The notes under the pieces: model-generated
What the model was told of the DNA's origin: nothing
The model's database searches: none
What the model saw: only the letters and a program-made list of their open reading frames with translations
Shown: one piece after another, positions 9,838 to 17,333 of the stretch
How the letters are laid out: the number at the start of each line of letters is the position of its first letter
Numbering within the stretch: position 1 is the first letter of the stretch
Made by a program: the position numbers and the translations under genes
Source: Staphylococcus aureus
Lineage (GTDB): Bacteria > Bacillota > Bacilli > Staphylococcales > Staphylococcaceae
DNA length: 64,000 nt
Assembly: GCF_001027105.1 (NCBI RefSeq)
Contig: NZ_CP011526.1
Span: forward strand, 992,001-1,056,000
Direction: 5' to 3'

Positions 9838-10056
9838 ATGAAATACAATACTAATGTTAAACATACAACTTTAGAAGCGTTTGTCACAACTGTCAATGAT
9901 TTGGGTATTGAATTAATTATCAATGAAGCACTTCGAGAGGTAAGAAAACGACAGCTCATAGAACTTATAGATGACGCACTCGTCAATAAAGATGAAGCAG
10001 CATTTAATCAATATACGGCAGAATACAAAAATTTGGAGGCATTTCTCGGTGAATAA
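9838..10056 (+). CDS. Small IDEAL-domain protein
   Basis: 72 residues from ATG 9838 (AAAGG 11 bases upstream; a GTG at 9829 would give 75 residues but sits too close to that site). The C-terminal half contains LIELIDDALVNKDEAAFNQY, the helical IDEAL-type motif (here IDDAL) of a short Firmicutes domain also found in UPF0302/YpiB-like proteins. It is cytoplasmic and its function is unknown. It lies divergently beside comK and upstream of a hairpin shared with lplA. Confidence 0.8.
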   Translation: MKYNTNVKHTTLEAFVTTVNDLGIELIINEALREVRKRQLIELIDDALVNKDEAAFNQYTAEYKNLEAFLGE

Positions 10057-10087
10057 CATTGATTCGAATTCCATAACGCAATCATAA

Positions 10088-10134
10088 AAGGACTATTCTT
10101 AACATCTCATACATGTAAGAATAGTCCTTTAATC
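10088..10134. terminator. Bidirectional terminator between the IDEAL-domain gene and lplA
   Basis: AAAGGACTATTCTTA at 10088-10102 pairs with TAAGAATAGTCCTTT at 10116-10130, with A runs before and T-rich sequence after. It can stop both convergent transcripts. Confidence 0.85.
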
Positions 10135-10136
10135 GT

Positions 10137-11123
10137 TTATGACATTAATCTAATTAATTCATGTCTATCTATGTCACCGAAATAATGATATAAATCATAT
10201 TCTGATAGTGCTTCTTCTATGTGCTCAAAGTCGTGTAGACAGCCAACTAATGCATTTTCAAGATCAGTGACATCTCCGACACCAAAGAAATCACCGAATA
10301 TTTTTGCATGTTCGATTTTACCTCGTTTAACATCAAACTTAATTTGTACAAATCCTTTTTCAAATTTTTCCTCGCGTTCAAAGTTATATTTAGGGTTTCT
10401 ACCATAATTCCATTCCCAAGTTCTATATTTGTCGTTACTTAACTTTTCAATATTTTCCCAATCTTCATCCGTTAATTTATATTCTTCTACTTCAGTTTCT
10501 CCAAAGATAGTTTTCAAGATGATTTTTTTAAATTCTTCAATTTCTAAAGGGTCATTTAAAAATTCTTGAATGTTTGCTACCCGTTTACGAACAGATTTAA
10601 TACCTTTTGATTTAATCTTAGCTGGATTAACTTTTAGTGCATTCTGAACTTCGTCTAAATCACTATTTAACATCAACGTACCATGACTAAACATTCTATT
10701 TTTAACTTTAACCATAGCATTCCCTGAGATTTTCGCTTGTCCAACTTGAATATCGTTACGACCAGTTAATTCAGCATTTACGCCTAAAGATTGTAATGCT
10801 TGAACAATTGGTTCAGTGAATTTTTGGAAATTGTGGAAACTGTTACCATCATCATCTGTTATAAAACTAAAGTTTAAATTGCCAGTATCATGATAAACAG
10901 CGCCACCACCAGAAATTCTTCTTACTACATCGATGTTGTGAGCATCGATATATGTCTGATTTACTTCCTCTATCGTATTTTGATTCTTTCCAACAATGAT
11001 AGATGGTCTATTTATGTAAAATAAAAAGTAACTTTCTTCTGCTGGTAAATTTTTTAAAACATATTCTTCCATTGCTAAGTTTAAAGTTGGATCTGTAATA
11101 TTATTATTACTAATGAATTTCAT
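10137..11123 (-). CDS. lplA: Lipoate-protein ligase A
   Basis: 328 residues. The large N-terminal domain has the lipoate-binding RRISGGGAVYHDTGNLNFS segment (around residues 68-88) and the catalytic lysine segment KISGNA, followed by a C-terminal accessory domain. It activates free lipoate with ATP and transfers it to lipoyl domains of GcvH and 2-oxoacid dehydrogenases. S. aureus has two such ligases; this one appears to be the stand-alone LplA1. GGGAGAG lies six bases before the ATG. Confidence 0.93.
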   Translation of the reverse strand: MKFISNNNITDPTLNLAMEEYVLKNLPAEESYFLFYINRPSIIVGKNQNTIEEVNQTYIDAHNIDVVRRISGGGAVYHDTGNLNFSFITDDDGNSFHNFQKFTEPIVQALQSLGVNAELTGRNDIQVGQAKISGNAMVKVKNRMFSHGTLMLNSDLDEVQNALKVNPAKIKSKGIKSVRKRVANIQEFLNDPLEIEEFKKIILKTIFGETEVEEYKLTDEDWENIEKLSNDKYRTWEWNYGRNPKYNFEREEKFEKGFVQIKFDVKRGKIEHAKIFGDFFGVGDVTDLENALVGCLHDFEHIEEALSEYDLYHYFGDIDRHELIRLMS

Positions 11124-11321
11124 TACAATCTCTCCCTTATATCTATATATATTCTCTACTTATTTATGCCTTAACTTTGCTCAAAATGCCAATTATATAC
11201 TCACAAATCATTCTAAATATCGGCTTAAAGTTACATTTTATTATTTTTGATTGTTAATAGTTTATTTGTTAAGTGAATTTTAGTACAATATAATTTAGTT
11301 ATGATTTAAGGAGGACTTAAA

Positions 11322-11498
11322 ATGACTGTTGCAGAAGTGGGTAACATTGTTGAGTTTATGGATGGATTAAGAGGTCGTGTTGAAAAAATCAACGATAACT
11401 CTGTTATTGTTGACTTAACAATTATGGAAAATTTTAATGACCTTGATTTACCGGAAAAAACTGTTATCAATCATAAACGATATAAGATTGTTGAATAA
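11322..11498 (+). CDS. DUF2187 (YkvS-like) small protein
   Basis: 58 residues, MTVAEVGNIVEFMDGLRGRV..., with an excellent AAGGAGG site nine bases upstream. The sequence looks like the KOW/SH3-like DUF2187 family of small Bacillales proteins: VGNIVEF, GLRGRVEKINDNSVIVDLT. It is cytoplasmic and its function is not known. It lies 14 bases ahead of the membrane-protein gene below, so the two are probably co-transcribed. Confidence 0.88.
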   Translation: MTVAEVGNIVEFMDGLRGRVEKINDNSVIVDLTIMENFNDLDLPEKTVINHKRYKIVE

Positions 11499-11512
11499 GA
11501 AGGTAAGTTATA

Positions 11513-12115
11513 ATGAATAAAATCTCGAAGGCTTTAACTTGGTTTATTATAAGTTTCATTATATTTCATCTCATATTATTTATTATGTGGGGCGAACACC
11601 AAGAATACTGGTATTTATATACAGGTATAATGCTAATTGCTGGTATCAGTTATGTATTTTATCAAAGAGATATTGAATCTAAGCGGTTGCTTACATCAAT
11701 TGGTGTTGGTATTATTACGGGAATTATTTTAATTATGCTTCAACTTTTATTCTCACTTATAACTTCTAATTTAAGTTATAGTTCATTAATTAAAGAATTA
11801 GCAAGAACAGGTGTCAATTGGAAGTGGCAAATGTTAGTAACTTTACTTTTTGTCATTCCATGTCACGAGTTATATATGAGAACTGTTTTACAAAAAGAAT
11901 TAACACATTTTTCAATACCGAAATGGGTAGCTATATTAATAACTGCAATTTGTTCTAGTTCATTATTTATTTATTTAGATAATTGGTGGATAGTAACATT
12001 TATATTTGTTGCACAAGTGATATTATCATTAAGTTATGAGTATACTCGACGTATAGCAACAACATCCGTTGCACAAATTGTAGCTATTATATTGTTATTA
12101 ATTTTTAATGCTTAA
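11513..12115 (+). CDS. CPBP/Abi-like integral membrane protein with altered protease motif
   Basis: 200 residues with about six hydrophobic segments. The segment CHELYMRTVLQKEL (around residues 121-134) sits where CPBP-family (Abi, Rce1-like) proteins carry EExxxR, but here the pair is His-Glu rather than Glu-Glu. A second family motif, usually FxxxH, is not clear. CPBP proteins in staphylococci include membrane peptidases and surface-display factors (MroQ, Spd proteins), but I cannot assign this one. AAGGT lies eight bases upstream. A strong terminator follows. Confidence 0.65.
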   Translation: MNKISKALTWFIISFIIFHLILFIMWGEHQEYWYLYTGIMLIAGISYVFYQRDIESKRLLTSIGVGIITGIILIMLQLLFSLITSNLSYSSLIKELARTGVNWKWQMLVTLLFVIPCHELYMRTVLQKELTHFSIPKWVAILITAICSSSLFIYLDNWWIVTFIFVAQVILSLSYEYTRRIATTSVAQIVAIILLLIFNA

Positions 12116-12117
12116 AT

Positions 12118-12158
12118 AAGCTTTTCTTAGACGTATGTGTTCTAAGAAAAGCTTTTTT
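12118..12158 (+). terminator. Terminator after the CPBP-like gene
   Basis: AAGCTTTTCTTAGA at 12119-12132 pairs with TCTAAGAAAAGCTT at 12140-12153, then TTTTT. Confidence 0.92.
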
Positions 12159-12385
12159 GCTTAAGAATAGCAATACGAAGATTCGAGGCATGCTTCATTA
12201 TAGTGGTAATATTTTTTAACAGCAAGCGGTTATTATTGAGATTAGGTTTTAGTCAGTTTTTATTACTAAATATTTTATAAAAATGGTATAATATTTTTGA
12301 GCAAGTTGAATTGATGGTGGCTATCTGAGTAAAGGGGGGTGGTGCCTATGGCATTACTTAACACTTTTGAAAGGAAAAGCCTATT

Positions 12386-12493
12386 GTGATATCTATTGCA
12401 AACGCATTACATTTAATGTTAAGTTTCGGTATGTTTATCGTCACTTTCATTGGTATAGTAGTAGCAATAATAAATTTAAGCAATAAAAAATAA
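12386..12493 (+). CDS. SprG-family membrane toxin peptide (35 aa)
   Basis: VISIANALHLMLSFGMFIVT-FIGIVVAIIN-LSNKK: one hydrophobic helix with a short basic tail, as in SprG toxins, which insert in the membrane and are held down by the antisense SprF RNA. The GTG start overlaps the stop of the preceding 13-codon frame, so translation may be coupled. In SprG1 a single long frame joins an MVALLKSLERRRL-like leader to the toxin; here the equivalent leader lies in another frame, so only the short form can be made. Toxic activity is inferred, not shown. Confidence 0.8.
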   Translation: MISIANALHLMLSFGMFIVTFIGIVVAIINLSNKK

Positions 12494-12603
12494 CCATCAT
12501 TTCAAAACTTTGACATAGAATGATGGTTAAAGAAAATCTCATTTAGTCACCGTCTTTTTAACGGGCTCATTAGGCGACATGTTCCTGCATGTCGTCTTTT
12601 TAC
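12485..12603 (-). ncRNA. SprF-like antisense antitoxin RNA
   Basis: On the minus strand a promoter is visible: -35 TAGACA (12639-12634), 18-base spacer, -10 TACTAT (12615-12610), giving a start near 12603. Transcription would run antisense to the toxin 3' end and stop at a hairpin (AACCATCATT / AATGATGGTT, 12530-12493) followed by TTTTTTA. This convergent 3' overlap is the SprG/SprF arrangement, in which the antitoxin pairs with the toxin mRNA. Ends are estimated from sequence only. Confidence 0.72.
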
Positions 12604-12710
12604 ATTTTTATAGTAACATATCTTTTATTTAATTGTCTATTTTTATTAGATGTGTAACAAAATTTTGAAGTATTTTCCGTATATTGCCTGCTAAACATGT
12701 CAGATTTGAA

Positions 12711-12970
12711 AGGAAAATCATACTGTGGTAGAAATCAATTATGATTATATGGTAGTACTTATAAATAAGTGATTTCTATTGAATATGTAATGAAGTTCAT
12801 ATATTAATATAACTTTCATTGATATAGAAGTCGCAATGATTAATTTAAACAATAAAAAACAACCATCATTTCCAAACTTTGACAACGAATGATGGTTAAA
12901 GAAAATCTCATTTAGTCACCGTCTTTTTAACGGGCTCAATAGGCGACATGTTCCTGCATATCGTCTATTT
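12711..12970 (+). pseudogene. Decayed second copy of the SprG/SprF unit
   Basis: From about 12840 the sequence repeats the first unit almost exactly (AACCATCATTTCcAAACTTTGACAacGAATGATGG and the CCGTCTTTTTAACGGGCTCA stretch). The toxin frame from GTG 12769 is broken: after VISIEYVMKFIY it meets TAA, and the old stop has become CAA (12872-12874 region). The terminator stem is weakened (CGACATG facing CATATCG) and its T run interrupted. A GAAAGGAAAA leader copy at 12709-12718 is separated from the toxin start by about 45 extra bases. The antisense part is the best preserved portion, so an RNA could still be made from it. Confidence 0.75.
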
Positions 12971-13058
12971 ATACACTGCACAATTTAATAATAATACAAT
13001 TATACTTTGATGTCCATTTAACATAAAGTGGTTGAAATTTGCAGCAAATAAATTAACC

Positions 13059-13087
13059 TTGACTATTTTCAGAAAATTCTGTATAAA
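13059..13087 (+). promoter_or_regulatory. Promoter of the bacteriocin cassette
   Basis: TTGACT at 13059-13064, a 17-base spacer and TATAAA at 13082-13087 form a near-consensus sigma-A promoter. The start site would be near 13094, giving a short leader with the Shine-Dalgarno GAAGAGGTG at 13116-13124. Confidence 0.8.
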
Positions 13088-13129
13088 TAACGAAAAAGAG
13101 ATATGGATTAAATATGAAGAGGTGTTTTT

Positions 13130-13415
13130 ATAGAAGAATAAAATTTTTGGCACTATATTATATTTAACTTTAGCACTTGGATTATCAACAGCAGCTTATG
13201 CATCTACAGAATACGCAGAAGGAGGCACTTGGAGTCATGGTGTCGGCAGTAAGTATGTTTGGTCGTATTATTATCATGGTCATAAAGGACATGGTGCAAC
13301 AGCTATTGGAAAATATAGATCATTTAGTGGTTATACAAGAGCTGGTGTAAAAGCAAAAGCATCAGCTACTAAACATAATTGGTGGGTCAATAGAGCGTAT
13401 TATAACATTTATTAA
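13130..13415 (+). pseudogene. Lactococcin 972-family bacteriocin gene with disrupted start codon
   Basis: From AAG 13134 to the TAA at 13413 the frame is open for 93 codons and encodes a signal peptide (KNKIFGTILYLTLALGLSTA-AYA) plus a mature region with lactococcin 972 hallmarks: EGGTWSHGVGSKYVWSYYYH, an AGVKAKASA motif and C-terminal WVNRAYYNIY. No ATG, GTG or TTG precedes the coding part; the expected ATG, five bases after AGGTG, reads ATAG (13130-13133), as if one A were inserted into ATG, which also creates a TAG. Family members bind lipid II and act on close relatives. It may be silent, or started at AUU 13143, or read by slippage from ATG 13114. The next genes encode its presumed transporter. 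Confidence 0.8.
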
Positions 13416-13458
13416 ATACTAAAAAATCATAGAAAATAAACAACGCAAGAGGTACAAC

Positions 13459-15423
13459 ATGAAATGGTTCAAATTAATACTTGATGTTACAATCTTCATT
13501 CTGATTGCTATATTGTTATTTGTTTATACATATAAAGAAAACGAAGAAATATTGCCTGATACTAAATACCCTATAGCGGTAACTGACTGGAATAAAAAAT
13601 ATAGTAAAAATGAGATTTATAAACGTATAGATCAATTCGCTAAAAATGAGAACGTAGCAATCTATAAATCAACTTCAAATTATACAAACAAAAACGTAGA
13701 TAAAGATATATATGTATTTAATAAATCAAAAGCAGCAACTATCACTCCTTTTAATGCTAAATATAACATTCATTATTTAAGTGACGACGAAGTATTAAAA
13801 AAAGATATCAAAGGGAGTTATTTTGTAAAAGACAAAAATTTTGACGTGTCTAAATTCATAAATTTTTTAAAAGAATATGGTGTTACTGCTGAATCATACA
13901 AAATAGATCATATGATGATTGCCGTTGGTGTCATTAAACAAATGAATATAGTAGTTCCATTATCCTCACTTTTAATCGTTTATTTTATTTATTATATTTT
14001 CGAAAAGAACATTAATTTCAAAGCGTATGCGATTAAGTATTTAAATGGTTTTACATTAAGAAAAATAATTTTCGAAAATTTTTCAAAGAAATGCACGTAT
14101 TGGGTAACGTTAATCATAACTCAAATTCTTTTAACTACAAGTGTACTTTGGATATTAAATTACACGGGTAATTTAGATTTATTCATATTAAGAATAGTTC
14201 TGCTTTCATGTCTTTTCATTTTAACGATTAGTGTTATTAATTTATGGACTTTCTTAATGTTACTAAATTTAAATATTGCAAATATGATTAAAGGTAAGCA
14301 GCACTTTAAAACAATTCGTTTTATTAATACAGTTTGTAAAAGTATTCTCTTAGTACTAATAGCTAATGTAATGATAGAAAATACTAGTGTTATTAAAGAT
14401 TTGAATAAAATAAAAGAAACTGAGAAATATTGGAATGTATTAGATGATTATTACACGATTGAATTTGCACCTTATCACGAAACAAAACAAAGTTTGATTG
14501 ATAATATGGTGCGATCAGAACAATTAGTAAAGGCTAGTGAAGCAGAAAATAATGCGATTTTATTCAAACCAAAGGGTGACTCCGTTGACAATGACAACTT
14601 TTCGCCTGATGAGGGGAATGTAATATTAGTAAATAATCAGTTCTGGTCGATTTATTACAAGCAGTTTCAACCTGATATTCCGATAAAAAATCAAAAAAAT
14701 AATGTCGAAGTAATTATTCCACAAAAGTTTCATGCAATGCGTAATGAAATCAATCAAGCATATCATTCATGGTTTGAATTTGTACAAAATAAAAATAATA
14801 AAGAGAATAAGTTATCTATACAGTTTATCAACAAAAATGATTGTCGAATTTTTTCATTTGATGCACGAGATAGTCGCCATTTGTCATTTATAGAGGCGCC
14901 AATCATTGTGAATGTTCAGGCATCAGATTTATCGAATGATTTTTATTATGCCATGATCAGTCAAGGCGGGTATTTATTCAAAAATTATGACGCGCTAGTA
15001 AAAAATATTGAAAAGTATCATCTTGATGGGGAAATCAGTGGAATAACCAATTATAAAGATAGCGTGATGGAAATGTATCATGAAAACAATTTGAAATTAA
15101 CAGTACTCAACTTTTCACAAATCATTATCGCAATCATTTTAATAATTATTATTTTATTTGATGTGAAATATTATTTTGAACAGCATCGAAAATTACTCGT
15201 AATCAAAAAGCTATATGGTTATTCAACATTAAGAGCCAATTACCAATACTTATTAATAAATAATATAGTTGTTATTTTTATTGGAATATTGACGAATGTA
15301 ATTTTACATTCTCACTATATAATGATGTTATTTGCAACGATTCTTGTCGTTCAAATATTATTGCAGATTTGCAGCCTATACTATCATGGCCGACGTTTTA
15401 ATGAAGTTATCAAGGAGTTTTAA
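13459..15423 (+). CDS. Bacteriocin-associated integral membrane protein (DUF1430-like permease)
   Basis: 654 residues, AAGAGGT six bases upstream of the ATG. It has an N-terminal membrane anchor (5-25), a group of hydrophobic segments around 155-310, a long extracytoplasmic domain (about 320-550) and C-terminal membrane segments (about 555-650), a MacB/FtsX-like permease layout. Proteins of this kind are encoded behind lactococcin 972-type genes and act with the ATPase downstream in export or self-protection. It is very rich in Lys, Asn and Ile and poor in GC compared with housekeeping neighbours. The reading frame is intact although the bacteriocin gene is not. Confidence 0.8.
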   Translation: MKWFKLILDVTIFILIAILLFVYTYKENEEILPDTKYPIAVTDWNKKYSKNEIYKRIDQFAKNENVAIYKSTSNYTNKNVDKDIYVFNKSKAATITPFNAKYNIHYLSDDEVLKKDIKGSYFVKDKNFDVSKFINFLKEYGVTAESYKIDHMMIAVGVIKQMNIVVPLSSLLIVYFIYYIFEKNINFKAYAIKYLNGFTLRKIIFENFSKKCTYWVTLIITQILLTTSVLWILNYTGNLDLFILRIVLLSCLFILTISVINLWTFLMLLNLNIANMIKGKQHFKTIRFINTVCKSILLVLIANVMIENTSVIKDLNKIKETEKYWNVLDDYYTIEFAPYHETKQSLIDNMVRSEQLVKASEAENNAILFKPKGDSVDNDNFSPDEGNVILVNNQFWSIYYKQFQPDIPIKNQKNNVEVIIPQKFHAMRNEINQAYHSWFEFVQNKNNKENKLSIQFINKNDCRIFSFDARDSRHLSFIEAPIIVNVQASDLSNDFYYAMISQGGYLFKNYDALVKNIEKYHLDGEISGITNYKDSVMEMYHENNLKLTVLNFSQIIIAIILIIIILFDVKYYFEQHRKLLVIKKLYGYSTLRANYQYLLINNIVVIFIGILTNVILHSHYIMMLFATILVVQILLQICSLYYHGRRFNEVIKEF

Positions 15424-15425
15424 CT

Positions 15426-15746
15426 ATGAAATTTATCATTGCAATATTATTAGGATTAATATTATCCATTACTATTGCTTTTACAATCATACATCATCCT
15501 ATACTTGATCGTTTTAATCCTTTCTTAAAAACGGAGTATAGTTATGCCAAAGTGCCAAAAGGTACGCAACAATATGTTAATATTACGGCTTATAGTGAAA
15601 GAGGGGAAAAGCTTGATTATAAATTAACATTTAATGGATTTTCACCTAGTAGAACGTATGTCGAAATAAAGCATAAAGGGCAATATGTCATATCGATCAC
15701 ATATGTTGAAAAAGAGGATACACCAAAAGAGGTAAGACAAGAATGA
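15426..15746 (+). CDS. YxeA-like small secreted/anchored protein in the bacteriocin cassette
   Basis: 106 residues with one N-terminal hydrophobic segment (about 3-24) followed by a small extracytoplasmic domain containing NPFLKTEYSYAKVPKG and KLDYKLTFNGFSPSRTYVEI. This resembles the YxeA (DUF1093) family of OB-fold-like proteins, which is often next to such ABC modules. It starts three bases after the permease stop, with AAGGAG upstream, and overlaps the ATPase start by four bases (ATGA). A role in immunity or in helping the transporter is inferred from context only. Confidence 0.65.
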   Translation: MKFIIAILLGLILSITIAFTIIHHPILDRFNPFLKTEYSYAKVPKGTQQYVNITAYSERGEKLDYKLTFNGFSPSRTYVEIKHKGQYVISITYVEKEDTPKEVRQE

Positions 15747-16384
15747 TAGAATTAAAAGATTTAACCATACAAAAAGGTAATACACATATTTTGAAGAAAC
15801 TTAATTTGAAATTTCAATGTGGAAAATCATATGCACTTATTGGTAAAAGTGGATGCGGTAAATCTACATTATTAAATACTATTGCTGGACTTGAAAAAAC
15901 AGGAAAACAATATGTCTATTTTAATGGTCAATTAGAACAATTTAAATCTAATTTTTACAGAGATAAATTAGGATATTTATTTCAAAATTATGGATTAATC
16001 GATAATTTGACAGTAAATGAAAATTTAGATATTGGATTAGCATATAAAAAAATAAGTAAGAAAGAAAAAGAACAAATAAAGATACGTTATATAGAACAGT
16101 TTGGTCTGTCAAACAGTTTAAAAAGAAAAGTTCATACGCTAAGTGGAGGTGAACAACAACGTGTCGCTTTAATTAGAATGATGTTAAAAGATCCGATTGT
16201 TATGTTAGCTGATGAACCAACGGGTGCGTTAGATCCTAAAACAGGACAGATGATTATTCAATCATTATTTGGTTTGGTCGATGAAAATAAAGTGCTGATT
16301 TTAGCAACACATGATATGGCTATTGCAAATCAATGTGACGAAATAATAGATTTAGAACAGTATAGAAAAGTAGCATCTATGTGA
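15743..16384 (+). CDS. ABC transporter ATP-binding protein of the bacteriocin cassette
   Basis: 213 residues, a complete MacB/LolD-type ATPase: Walker A GKSGCGKST (near 36-44), Q-loop FQNYG, signature LSGGEQQRVAL (near 133), Walker B VMLADEPTGALD and switch His ATHD. It overlaps the YxeA-like gene by four bases. With the 654-residue permease it should form the transporter that handles, or protects against, the lactococcin 972-like peptide. A strong terminator ends the operon. Confidence 0.88.
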   Translation: MIELKDLTIQKGNTHILKKLNLKFQCGKSYALIGKSGCGKSTLLNTIAGLEKTGKQYVYFNGQLEQFKSNFYRDKLGYLFQNYGLIDNLTVNENLDIGLAYKKISKKEKEQIKIRYIEQFGLSNSLKRKVHTLSGGEQQRVALIRMMLKDPIVMLADEPTGALDPKTGQMIIQSLFGLVDENKVLILATHDMAIANQCDEIIDLEQYRKVASM

Positions 16385-16401
16385 TATCCAAAAGATAAAA
16401 T

Positions 16402-16456
16402 TAAAAGCCAATCAATGGGAAATGTTGACTTCAACACTCCGTTTGATTGGCTTTTA
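16402..16456. terminator. Terminator between the bacteriocin cassette and the minus-strand membrane gene
   Basis: AAAAGCCAATCAA at 16402-16414 pairs with TTGATTGGCTTTT at 16443-16455. The flanks are T-rich on one side and A-rich on the other, so it can serve both convergent genes. Confidence 0.88.
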
Positions 16457-16471
16457 TACTGTGTTACTAAG

Positions 16472-16717
16472 TTATGAAAGTAACAACGGCAAACTGAAAA
16501 AAAGCAATATAATAATATTTAATACGATTAGTAATAAATGTAATTGATTTTTCGTTTTAATATAGCAAAAAACAATGACTAAAGATAACAACAATATCAT
16601 GATTGCACCTGGGAAGAACCATAATGCTGAAGCTGTGTACCAAATCATTGGTAACGCCATAATAATAAAAGATATAAGACAAGAAAGGATACCAATAATA
16701 TTATAAGTTCTAGTCAA
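16472..16717 (-). CDS. Small three-helix membrane protein, unknown function
   Basis: 81 residues from a TTG at 16717 (MTRTYNIIGILSCLISF...), chosen because GGAGGTG lies about six bases upstream; a longer 96-residue frame exists but lacks a ribosome site. Three hydrophobic segments with a short basic loop (CYIKTKNQLH) between the second and third. I do not recognise a family. It is convergent with the bacteriocin cassette. Confidence 0.7.
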   Translation of the reverse strand: MTRTYNIIGILSCLISFIIMALPMIWYTASALWFFPGAIMILLLSLVIVFCYIKTKNQLHLLLIVLNIIILLFFSLPLLLS

Positions 16718-16762
16718 AATTACACCTCCAATTTTCACTTTAAAATGACATGCGTAAAACAA

Positions 16763-17040
16763 TCATTTTAAATACATTATACAATAAAATTAAATTGTGC
16801 GGTAGAAGAATTTGAAATTAAATTGAATTGTTTTTGGTAGTTGGTATATTTATAACACTCTGCAAAAGAATGTAGCAAAATTAGATAAATTAGATTATTT
16901 AAAATTATGCGTGATATTATTATTTTTATCATGCAAATAATTATAATAACAATATTTAATTATTGTATTTACAGTTGATTAATAGCGTTGTGAAGTATAA
17001 AATTATTTTGTAAAACAATTTTGTTATTAAGAGGTGCGCT
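16763..17040. other. AT-rich promoter region ahead of the tarM operon
   Basis: 278 bases without a gene. It is very AT-rich, with several TATAAT-like hexamers (for example in TAATAATTAT runs around 16935-16965), and ends in the AAGAGGTG ribosome site of the next gene. It should hold the divergent promoters of the small membrane gene and the tarM operon; I could not single one out. Confidence 0.5.
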
Positions 17041-17328
17041 ATGGAAAAGGGGATTTTCAATTACGATAATGCGAATGTATTAAAATTAGATACTAATCAG
17101 TTAAATGAAAACATAAAAGTCATTGACGATATATTTAAAAATTATGAGCAGATAGAGCCAACTATAGAAGTCGAAAATGGAAATACAAAATTAAAATTAA
17201 ATGGATATTTTATTGCGTCAATTATAAGCCCATTAAATTTAAATAAACTTAATAATTTATATGTTGAAGAAGAATTTTATCATACATATAACGAATTAAT
17301 TGTTAAATATACTGAGGTAAAGGAATAA
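17041..17328 (+). CDS. Small acidic protein encoded directly upstream of tarM
   Basis: 95 residues, with AGAGGTG four to five bases before the ATG. It is soluble and acidic, without signal peptide or membrane segment; a repeated Asn/Leu/Glu pattern suggests alpha and beta mixed structure (IEVENGNTKLKLNGYF). It ends five bases before the tarM ATG, so the two are almost certainly co-transcribed. I do not recognise a family; helper proteins of glycosyltransferases are a possible analogy but nothing in the sequence proves it. Confidence 0.78.
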   Translation: MEKGIFNYDNANVLKLDTNQLNENIKVIDDIFKNYEQIEPTIEVENGNTKLKLNGYFIASIISPLNLNKLNNLYVEEEFYHTYNELIVKYTEVKE

Positions 17329-17333
17329 TTATA

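Larger units (their letters stand above)
12287..12604 (+). ncRNA. SprG-like type I toxin transcript
   Basis: A -10 box TATAAT lies at 12287-12292, so the RNA should start near 12299. It ends at a terminator formed by CGACATG (12575-12581) and CATGTCG (12588-12594) followed by TTTTT. It carries two short reading frames. A 13-codon frame (ATG 12348, MALLNTFERKSLL, stop 12387-12389) has the very strong AAAGGGGGG leader site. The 35-residue toxin frame starts at GTG 12386, overlapping that stop as GTGA. The 3' part is overlapped by an antisense RNA. The layout and peptide match S. aureus SprG family RNAs; the family number is uncertain. Confidence 0.8.

Noticed and set aside
12965-13153. A minus-strand 62-residue hydrophobic frame over the bacteriocin promoter
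   Set aside because: It runs through the promoter and signal-peptide region of the bacteriocin gene and has no ribosome site; it is an AT-rich shadow.
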